NCBI GenBank assembly: GCA_020740775.1
Contig: JAHEWK010000003.1
Coordinates: 1,240,001 to 1,304,000, forward strand
Source: Ilyonectria destructans
Lineage: Eukaryota > Ascomycota > Sordariomycetes > Hypocreales > Nectriaceae
DNA: 64,000 nt
Direction of reading: 5' to 3'
In this document: positions 55,875 to 64,000 of the stretch, in pieces
Position numbering within the stretch: the stretch's first letter is position 1
Layout of the letters: the number at the start of each line of letters is the position of its first letter
Notes under the pieces: model-generated
The model's database searches: none
What the model was told of the DNA's origin: nothing
Seen by the model: only the letters and a program-made list of their open reading frames with translations
Translations under genes and position numbers: made by a program

Positions 55875-58153
55875 TTATGTATTGAATCCATCCGCACTTC
55901 CAAACGACCCAGGGGACTGCTGATATGTAGACAGCGCGAATAATGGCACTGTAAACCAATTGGATGATTCTTGACCCGAGAGGCTGAAATAAGGCTCGGT
56001 AGGGAGAGAGCTCTGGAGATCTGTGTTTCCGAGAGATGCTTCAAACCCGGCAGGATTCTCATATGATGTCGTGGTCTGCTCTCCAGCGACTTGTGTTTCG
56101 TGCAGGAAAGGGTCAGCTCGAAATTTGTCCTCCAAGTCGCACGTCGCAATGCGAAGATCGACAAGCGAGGGCAGCACACCTGACTGAGTGCGATTGCCAG
56201 AAAGCCTACTATTCCTCAATTCAGTCTCCGCTTGGTGAAGCAGTAGCCAGTATTTTCGGCTAATCTGCCAATACCTTGCCATCTTCTTCACCGATTGAAG
56301 CAGGATGTCAAAGTACTGGGGCGATTGGCAGCAGCCGTTGTATTCACAAACAAGCAAGTATCGGGCGGCCACCCAGACAGACCAAGCGAACGGCCAACCG
56401 AGACTATCCCTAACCTTGTCTGTGGCACATGAACAAATCTCAACCATGGATTCCACGCTTCTCATGCAGGTGTCTTGACTGTCCTTGCGGAAGTCGAGGC
56501 GCTGGGCGTAAAGAGATTCCTCGAATGGAAAGGCCATCAGGCCGTTCAAATAGATGGTTGATGCGTGATAGTAGGCATGCAGCATGAGAGCCGACGGCAG
56601 AGTGCGATGAGTTGATGTTTGTGGCTGATTTGATGTGTCTAGATGTAGACACTGTGGTAAAGTTTGGAACCACTCTGACAACTGAGTTGAACACCCCACG
56701 AATCTCTGGAGCCAATCCGACGAGCCAGTCGCCTCTATAGGGAGGGTGATGTAGTCGACGTAGACAGCATGCAGTCGCTTCGAAATCTCCAGTAATTCGA
56801 GCTGATAGCTGAAGACGAGTCTTGGTGTTGCCGTCGCACCGGTTTCGTGGGGCTGCTTGGGCTGGGTCTGGCCTTGGGGCGTCATGAGAAGGCGAATGTC
56901 TTGCGGATCCCGCCAGCTGACTTCTCTGGTGTACAAAAACTCCCGGATATGAGAGTCGGTCAATTCCGAAGGGTGACTCGTCGTCATGGAGATGTAACAA
57001 TCGAGCGCGTATATCGCCCAGAAGAGCCTGTGTTGGTGAATCTGATCTGGTCTGACGAGTGGCTCATCCGTGGGGGCTCCGGTTGATGCCCTGAAGACAT
57101 GTCTGTTATCCGGCTTCAATTGGAGTGCAAGTTTGGTGGCAACAGCAAGAGCTCCCCAAACTTGTGGCCCATTGGTCATCCCGGAGAGGTCAAGAACTAG
57201 GACCGTCAAGGCTTCAAGCGCGGTATACGAGGGCTCTTCTAGGATCTCGATGAAGATTCGTCGCTTTGAGTACTTCCAGAAAGCGTCGGCCGACTGTTGG
57301 TTTAGGCGCGAGTCGAAAGAAAACGGCAGGGAGACGCCGAAGAGGGCGTAGTGGAGCAGTGAGGGCTCCTGCGTAGACCCCATCTCATCGAAGACGCGCT
57401 GCGCACTGAGGAATGGGAGCCATGTGTGAGTGTGTCGAAAGAACAGCGAGACCAATGATACAACCAAGTCCATAGGGGGCTTTTGTTCTGTGATATTGGC
57501 CGTCCGCGTTGACGTTGCCAAAGGTGGTTGCTCAGTGGTTTGCCTGGGAGGTTCTTCTGAATCGAGATTCATAGGCGTCTGCGATAACCCACTGGTATCC
57601 GAAGTCAGCGCTGGTATGGCTGAAGCAGGCGGATTATGCGTCTGTGCTATCCCATCGGCTTCGCGCAGCGTCTGAATCTCTGTTTCTAATCTGTCTGTGC
57701 CAAGATTCACGCTTTATTAGCCAACCCCAAAGAGATGGCTGGGACAAGAGGTGACAAACTAATCTTGTCTTCTAAAACCTGGCGCTGGCCGGTGGGAAAC
57801 CCAGGCTTGCGACGATCCAGATACTCACATGCCACTCCAGCCGCCTCGCACCGCTGGCATGAAGGGCTTTGGCGATCGCATCGGCATTTTCGTCGCTTAC
57901 ATCGCTCACACCTTGACCGAAATGTCAATGCCACATGTCCAAGACGGGGCGGTTCCTTACTCGGGTCAACTTACGATACAGGCCGTCTCTCAGTAGTATC
58001 ATCGGATCCGAACCCTCCTGCGAAGAGTCCTAGGTTAGCGAGGCGCTTGCCATCATGCCGAAGTTGGTGTTCCAACCCGGGCTGACGGAATGAAATAGAC
58101 CGACGCCGGAGCAACATACCGACTGGTGGCAGGGAAGTGCGGCGATTGGGCAT
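55875..58153 (-). CDS. Zn2Cys6 transcription factor (fungal_trans/MHR type)
   Basis: Four exons on the minus strand, 58153-58120, 58017-57975, 57911-57760 and 57694-55875, give 682 aa. The zinc cluster Cys27-x2-Cys30-x6-Cys37-x6-Cys44-x2-Cys47-x6-Cys54 (CERCKRRKCRCDRQSP and SCQRCEAAGVAC) follows a 26-residue start. A linker and a short coil (LEDKINRLETEIQTLRE) lead into the middle homology region (LVVSLVSLFFRHTHTWLPFL, VLVLDLSGMTNGPQVWGALA). It lies tail-to-tail with the rhamnosidase, 74 bp apart, and head-to-head with the MFS transporter. Regulation of both, perhaps in response to rhamnose, is the natural hypothesis. The third donor is GTTTGT. Confidence 0.85.
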
Positions 58154-58199
58154 GGCTGTATTTGCCGAGGCTGAACTGGCCCAGAGAATTAGAAGTCAT

Positions 58200-58254
58200 G
58201 GCGAACAACTTGACGGGAATCGGAGTATGTTATACCTATGAGTTGCCATGGCGC
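58200..58254 (+). repeat. Direct repeat copy 1 (CGG-rich element)
   Basis: The segment GGCGAAC..CGGGAATCGGAGTATGTTA..TTGCCATGG recurs about 160 bp downstream as GGCGAAC..CGGGGATCGGAGGATGTTA..TTGCCAGG. The conserved core (CGGGRATCGGAGNATGTTA) carries two CGG triplets 5 bp apart, which suits a Zn2Cys6 dimer site. The alignment was made by eye. Confidence 0.6.
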
Positions 58255-58361
58255 GTGACTGTGCGGGGAAGGATGAATACGGGGAGTAGTGGCGTTGAGA
58301 TTGGCTTGTCTAATTGGTTTAAGCAAGTTACGAAGCTCAGCGTCCCCACATCGGCATGGGT

Positions 58362-58415
58362 AGGCGAACTGAGGCTGGCGGGGATCGGAGGATGTTACTC
58401 CTGTCCGTTGCCAGG
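58362..58415 (+). repeat. Direct repeat copy 2 (CGG-rich element)
   Basis: This is the second copy of the element at 58200-58254, sharing its two CGG triplets and the ATGTTA and GTTGCCA blocks, with about 20 % mismatches. It is the copy nearer the transporter. Confidence 0.6.
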
Positions 58416-58703
58416 AGAAGTAGTTATGGCTCGTCTTATTGGCTCAACCATGGCCCATTCTACACTCCTCCACATTGGAATGGGCTGGTTTGCACCTGGA
58501 CTTGGTCTCGTGTCTCCACAGTCGGGCTAGACCTGCCCCGACATCCCCAGATTTTCATCGACTAAGGGCATCCAGACGCAAACCCCATACTGTCAGGTGT
58601 ACGGGAATACCACCGAATCCGGGGTAATTGCAGCGAAGAGGCGTTCATGGGCTGGCTCTCGGGAAAAGATCAATGTCGCTAACAGAACCGCCTCACGGAC
58701 ATC

Positions 58704-58709
58704 TATATA
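58704..58709 (+). promoter_or_regulatory. Putative TATA box of the MFS transporter
   Basis: TATATA about 72-77 bp upstream of the transporter ATG, followed by a short C/A-rich leader. The assignment rests on position and composition only. Confidence 0.4.
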
Positions 58710-58780
58710 GACCAGGGATTCCCCACACAACATCCTCTCCACAACACCCTCAACATTGGAGTATCAACACATTCTTCAAC

Positions 58781-60403
58781 ATGGGATTCAAAGGCCAGAA
58801 CACTCTCGCAAATGCTCAGGTGGATCACCTCGAGGTCCCAAGTCCGGCCATGCCAGAGTCTCGGATCAACACCAACCGCTGGTGGCGGTACCGAAACCTT
58901 CGGGCCCTCAACCTCTGGATGTTAATTCCGCTTCTTTCCATCTTCTCGCAGGGGTAAGTTTCCTTGGATCTGCTTCGTTGGAATCTACTAACCCATCCGT
59001 GTCGCAGTTTCGACGGCTCGATGATGAACGGTCTCCAGTCCGTCTCGCATTGGCAGTCGTACTTCGGAACGCCCACGGGCGCTACTCTTGGCATCTTCAA
59101 TGCCGCGTATCCTCTTGGTGGCATTGTCGGCGTCTTCTTGATTACCCCGGTGGCTGATGGCTATGGTCGACGTGCCGGCATCGCCGTTGGTGCTGCGCTT
59201 GCCTGTCTCGGAGCTGCTCTGCAAGGAGGTTCCATCAACATCGCCATGTTTGTCATCTCGCGACTTTTCATTGGCATCGGAAGTGTTCTCGTGGCCGGCG
59301 CCGGTGCTCCATTCATTACGGAAATCGCCCATCCTGCCCATAGAAGCACGGCCACGGCTCTCTTCCTCACCTTTTACTCTCTCGGCTCCGTCACTGCCGG
59401 ATGGTGCACATTCGGGACATTCCGCATCGACGGCACGGCGTCTTGGCGGATCCCTTCCGCTCTGCAAGGATTTCCATCCGTCATTCAACTGATATTTATC
59501 TGGTTTGTCCCCGAGTCTCCGAGATGGCTCGTCAGCAAGGGTCACAAGGAAGAGGCGCTCGCCATGCTTGTCAAGTATCACGGCGAGGGAGATGCCACCG
59601 ACCCGGTTGTTCTGTTTGAGTACCAGGAAATCACCACCACAATCGAGACTGAGAAGGAAACTAGTGAGACCTCAATGGTCGGCACTGCACGAGAGTTGCT
59701 GTCCCGCCCAGGAAACAGGAAGCGACTCTTTATTCTTATCTGGGCTGCCATCTGCTCGCAAATGTCCGGCAACGCCTTTGTGTCCTACTACCTGTCCCCT
59801 ATCCTCACGTCGGTCGGTCTCAAATCAGACCTTCAGCAGACCCTCATCAACGCCACTTCGCAAATGTTCTCATGGGTCATGGCTACTTACTTCGCTACCC
59901 TCCCCGAGAAGCTGGGTCGGCGCACGATGTTCCTCTGGTCTCTGGTTGCCATGTGGGCCGTTGTCATCTCCATCACTGCAGGGAGTGCGGTATTTGCCAA
60001 GGACAATACCAACAAGGCCGCTGGGTATGCCGTTGTTGCGCTTCTATATCTCTTCTCCCCCGCTTACAACTTTGGATTTAACGGAAACTTGGGTCTTTAC
60101 GTCCCGGAGATTCTTCCGTATCACCTGCGAACTCGAGGAATGGCCTTTTTCTATTTTGTCCAATATTGCTTCATGATTCTCTCCAATTTCGCGATCCCAG
60201 TTGGACTCGAGAACATTCAATGGCGCTTGTACATCATTTTTGTTGTCTGGATTATGGTTGAATTCGTGGGGGTTTATCTGATATTCCCAGAGACCAAGGG
60301 TCCATCGCTTGAGGATATCGCCATCATTTTCGATGGTCCACAGATGAAGGACTTGGAGGAGGAGATTGACCATGAGCAGAAGCCTACCGCGGAGAAGAAG
60401 TAA
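58781..60403 (+). CDS. MFS sugar transporter
   Basis: Two exons, 58781-58953 and 59008-60403, give 522 aa. About twelve hydrophobic segments can be traced. Sugar-porter signatures are present: FDGSMMNGLQSVSHWQSYFG after TM1, VADGYGRRAGIAVGAAL between TM2 and TM3, WFVPESPRWLVSKGH after TM6, EKLGRRTMFLWSL, and FPETKGPSLEDIAIIFDG after TM12. The arrangement matches fungal hexose/lactose-type permeases. The substrate cannot be fixed from sequence; the adjacent GH78 and regulator suggest L-rhamnose or a rhamnoside. Its start is divergent from the Zn2Cys6 gene. Confidence 0.92.
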
Positions 60404-61435
60404 TTTATGCTAGGTCGAGCTTGAATTACAAGGTGGCTTAATTGGCTTTACTACGTATAAGTCATAGTCCCATATGTCTCCTTACGATAACAACATCCTA
60501 TTTTCGAAATTGTTGTTTACTTCATGATCGGCGTGTTTGCGCAAGCCGAGGGATGGATAGAGAAGCAAGAAACAATCATTTAAAAGAAAATCAATACGTT
60601 TCAGTTTACTCATCCAGAGTCAACAGTTTAACTAAGTTCTAGCCAATTTTAATTTTAATTTTTAGTAGTTAATGGATAAGTGACCCTCATCAAAGTGGTA
60701 ATGTAATTCTGAGGGCGATAACTCATGTACGTCTATCAATCCAAACAACAAAATCAACACACCCCCAATACCTTGAGACGCATAATCCCTCATCAACGAT
60801 CCTCGTTTAAAAGTGTCACATTTCCAACACAGTCACAGTCATTGTCAAAGCATGTGATATGGCGTACGGAGTGTCGGACTCAAATGTAGGGTAGGCAGGC
60901 TCCAGACCGGATGTCAGCCTTTCCCTTGCATGACTCATCGGAGAATAGCGTCTTGACACATGGTGACGATGAATACGTGGGCTGTGCAGAATTAAGGTGC
61001 TTCATGGTTGCTTTTTCCTGATGAGAAGATTACGTGTATTTGTAAATTAACATTGAAATGCAATCGTGGTTGGTTGGGAAAACTCCGCACAGAAGACATG
61101 ATGCAATCACTCGGTGGCCGCGCGATCCGGTACAGAGCTTCACAAGGTCCGTGTGAGCTACGACTGCAAATCCCGCCACGCTAGTCTCTGATGTAAGAAG
61201 TTTAACTTTGTTAGACATCGGAAATCTTGATTTAAAATGAACAAATTGACCGTTTCTAAACCACCCATTGTGGGGACTCCTATCCCTAATACCGGGATCC
61301 CATCATGCCATTGTGCCAGCTTATTTCGTCTGAACCATTAATACGAACAAATTCCAAACGACGCGGAGATACCCGATTTTGATTCTATGTCCAGGTGCGC
61401 CACGCAAAACCCAAACCCCATGTAAAGAATCCCTT
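60404..61435. other. Convergent AT-rich spacer
   Basis: About 1 kb between the transporter and the second regulator, which converge. It is AT-rich around 60640-60680 (TTTTAATTTTAATTTTTAG). Only short open frames without features occur. Confidence 0.45.
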
Positions 61436-63701
61436 CTAAAAACCCTCCTCCATCGACACCTTACGTCCACTGGCTGAGCAGTCCCGGTCGGTCCACCTCC
61501 GCAGCTCCGAATTCACACCCTGCAACGTCCGGACCAATGGTGTAAAGTCACGTTCCTTTTTTGAGAGATCTCCAATCTTCTCGGCAATGCGTTCCAAGAG
61601 CTCCAGGTCAGAAACAAGCGCACTGGGGTTTGGCGAGTGCACAATGTTGCTGGCCAGGCAGGCGTAGGGAATGAATGCCTGGAAGAAGCCCACCATGAGC
61701 GACATGGTCTCCGAGTTTGGGAACTTGACGAGTAGAGTATAGATGATGTCAAGGATGTTGCGTGATGCCCTGATGGCCAAGGGTGAACGGGGAACATCGT
61801 GGTCTGACGAAACCGGACTAGGCGAGCTCGTCTCGAGGATGTTGTACTTTCGGAGCATGAAGATGATGCTCGTATACCCCGTAAGCGCCACGTCAATGAG
61901 CATCCACCAGTGAATGTCGTTGTCTTCAGCTTTTTGAATCCACTCATCCTATTCCCTGTTAATTGAATTGCATAGGGAATTGACGGTTGTAAGGAGCTTA
62001 CCATTTGCCATTCCTGAAACAAAGTCTCAACCTCCTCGCCCAGTTGTTCAATTCTCAAGAGCATGTCGCCGCCGGGAGCATCATCTTTAAGGAGCTGAAA
62101 AAAGCGGGTGAGGACGAATGTGATTCGCGAACTGACTAAAAACGCCAAGGTTGGTAATGTTTCCATGTCGGGCTGAGAATCGGGCGAGAGGTATGGGAGA
62201 TTGACACGCCAGCTGTTCATGCTCTCGGTGAGCGTTGGGGGCTTGTTGTACAGTAGTCGAAAGAAGAGTTCGACCTGTATCAGCTCCCAAAAACCCCTTC
62301 GGTCAGAATCCACCTTGGACCCGTTGGAGTTGGTGAAACCTTCGCCACTGTCGAGATTGTGCATATTGAGGCCTTGGGCGTACTCGCATGCTTTCTTGAA
62401 CAACTGCCAGCTCAGATCGTAGTCGAAGCACTCCGCTGATACTCGAGCCTGGGAATTGGGTTAGAAATGAGGTCATTTCAAAGAGGAGTCAGACGTACCG
62501 TAAGGATGGCAGCGATGAAGTCGGTTGTAGTTCCCGTCGCTTCTCGTTGCCAATTCGGGAGGGAGCGCAAACAACAGAGGTAGACTTGTTGAGCATATTT
62601 GATGTCATGGATATTTTTGGTCACCGTGCATGGTAAAGAGCAGCCATGATAGAGAACAGCGTAATATACAACGAGAATGGCTGCATCTAGGTGGACAAAT
62701 GGTGAGTCGATAATGTCGGGAATTTGCTTGATTAGCTTTGCATCGATAAGACTTAGGAATGCATCGGCGCGCATATGAGTGAAATAATCTACAGGATAGC
62801 AAGTGTAAGCAGAAGAGTCTTGATATTGTCACACAGGGAAGGGTCGAGTCAACTGGGCGAGGTGGTGCATACTGTGAATCCATTCTTTGGCCAACTCTGT
62901 CGGGATGGTGACTCCCGCAGTCAGCGTCGACTTTGCAATGTACTGTAGCCTAAGCCGTTGAACTTGACCGACGGCGTCCATGAGAACAGCCGTGATGTCA
63001 ACATCTGCCAAGGGATATGTGGAACCGGATGTTCGGGGCGTGTTGGTGCCTGCACTCAAGTTGCTTGGAGATGCCTGGGAGGCCGGGCTCGATGTGGTGC
63101 TGCCACCGAAGCAAGCGACCTCATGAGCCGCATCCGCACTCCGCGTACGCCTTCCATTAGCCCTGGCAGGATCGGGACTGCTATGCGAGCTGGGTGCCAG
63201 GGGGTTGAGGGAGATGATGTGTTCTTCAACCCTCTGCAGCCGCTGGAGTATGGTTGATAGCGGGCTGTTGGTTGCTCTATATAGGCATCTAATCAGTATC
63301 CCTGTGGCTGAAACTCGGGGGGTGAGCTTACGCTAGTCGGGTTGTACGCCCCGTTCGTGACCTCCTCTGGACTCGCTCAGGGTAGTGGCATTCAAGTCCT
63401 TGAAGTCTGCATCGGTCGCAGGTGGGTGTGATGCGGCTGCAGCGGACCTAAAGCGCGGAGTCGATCAGCCCTGCGCTTGCGGACTGGGGTTGTCTCATCT
63501 GGCGAAGAACTAGGAACTGACCTTCTTGATCTTACACATGCGACACTATTCAAACGACGTCATGTTAGCGGGAAGGATTGCTGGTAGAAGGCCGGACTTT
63601 ATCAGAACTGGCATGGGCTCTGGCCATCATCGGACGCTGGCGATGGGCCAGCCTATGAAACTTACTGACAGCGCGTTCAGCGAACTGACGGACTCCGCCA
63701 T
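61436..63701 (-). CDS. Zn2Cys6 transcription factor with fungal-specific regulatory region
   Basis: Seven exons on the minus strand: 63701-63666, 63545-63522, 63447-63332, 63276-62873, 62788-62499, 62448-62002 and 61948-61436, giving 609 aa. The first two exons are 36 and 24 nt. They rebuild the zinc cluster across two introns: Cys13-x2-Cys16 (CRMCKIKK), then Cys23, Cys30, Cys33 and Cys40 (VRCSRITPTCDRCRLQGLEC). A coiled segment (LSTILQRLQRVEEHIISLNP) and a Ser-rich linker follow. The helical fungal_trans-like domain includes CFDYDLSWQLFKKACEYAQG and DRRGFWELIQVELFFRLLYN. The target is unknown; it flanks the rhamnosidase locus but may be independent of it. Confidence 0.8.
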
Positions 63702-64000
63702 GGCTGAGTGGGCGTCCGGGCTGGGCGTCCGGGCTGAGGATTCAAGGGCCCAATGTTTTGAAGGAGGCTGTTGGTGGCTGCGTGGTGGTGGACGTGCGGA
63801 GATCTGGAGTCAGGAACAGAGGCGCCCTCGGTCCTACATCGTCCAGGGGAGTCCGGAGTGGTTTTGTACTCGGCATATACACAGTCCAGACTAGGCATAA
63901 GCTCCAGGCAAACAAGCCAGATCCCTGTCCCTCCACCGTCCGAGTGCGTCTGAGAGGCGAGCTAAAGCGGAGCTAAGGGGGTGTGTGGCTCGCTCGCCGG
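63702..64000. promoter_or_regulatory. Upstream region of the second Zn2Cys6 regulator
   Basis: 299 bp to the window edge, presumably the promoter and leader of the minus-strand regulator. Overlapping open frames on both strands are short and featureless. A duplicated GGGCGTCCGGGCT motif lies at about 63710-63735. Confidence 0.4.

Larger units (their letters stand above)
58154..58780. promoter_or_regulatory. Divergent promoter between the Zn2Cys6 regulator and the MFS transporter
   Basis: 627 bp shared by two divergent genes. It contains an imperfect direct repeat of about 40-50 bp with CGG triplets (near 58200-58254 and 58362-58415) and a TATATA element at about 58704-58709 before the transporter ATG. 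Confidence 0.55.

Noticed and set aside
57707..57934. A separate 75-codon zinc-cluster protein starting at GTG 57934
   Set aside because: Splicing at 57760/57694 joins it to the long downstream exon, and two upstream exons supply a true ATG at 58153.
63541..63563. In-frame TAG just upstream of the zinc cluster read as a nonsense mutation in the second regulator
   Set aside because: CTAAC 17 nt upstream and a GTAAGT donor at 63665 show that this TAG is a splice acceptor. Splicing gives an ATG-started protein in frame.
1..64000. CRISPR array, rRNA operon or intact transposon
   Set aside because: No regularly spaced repeats, rRNA-like sequence, transposase or reverse transcriptase motifs, or long terminal repeats were found. 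A CRISPR array would not be expected in a fungal genome.

Overview
The window comes from a filamentous ascomycete (Pezizomycotina). A Sordariomycete, probably Hypocreales, is most likely, but I cannot name the species. The reasons are short GT..AG introns of about 45-80 bp with CTAAC-like branch sites, widely spaced monocistronic genes on both strands, Zn2Cys6 transcription factors, GH78, bicupin oxalate decarboxylase, and CT-rich leaders. Exon junctions below were placed by eye from splice signals and reading-frame closure; nearly every model closes in frame from ATG to stop.

Layout. 0.3-7.4 kb holds three secreted enzymes: a selenium-binding-protein/methanethiol-oxidase-like protein (-), an oxalate decarboxylase (+) and an M20 metallopeptidase (+). 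7.5-16.8 kb is housekeeping: MRI1 of methionine salvage (-), the TRAPPII subunit Trs130/TRAPPC10 (+), a tRNA-Thr(CGU) and a SCOC-like short coiled-coil protein (-). From 16.8 to 25.2 kb I find no convincing gene, only low-complexity tracts and short tandem repeats. 25.2-35.6 kb carries an O-methyltransferase, a TMEM205-like membrane protein, a decayed dynamin-family GTPase, a PI-specific phospholipase C and a fungal F-box-like/DUF7730-type protein. 37.8-48.8 kb is conserved again: a CAMKL-like kinase, Ilm1, the geranylgeranyltransferase-I beta subunit Cdc43, Cox23, and the NatB auxiliary subunit Naa25/Mdm20.

49.4-63.7 kb is accessory and the most interesting part. It has a SnoaL-like protein, an NCS1 nucleobase/allantoin-type permease with two nonsense codons and a frameshift, and then an apparent sugar-scavenging locus: an intracellular GH78 alpha-L-rhamnosidase (+), a Zn2Cys6 regulator (-) and an MFS sugar transporter (+). 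The last two are divergent around a promoter that contains a duplicated CGG-rich element. A second Zn2Cys6 regulator (-) follows. The simplest reading is that the transporter imports a rhamnoside or sugar, the rhamnosidase cleaves it inside the cell, and the adjacent regulator controls both.

No CRISPR array, rRNA or intact transposon was seen. Two genes, the dynamin and the NCS1 permease, carry several disabling lesions.
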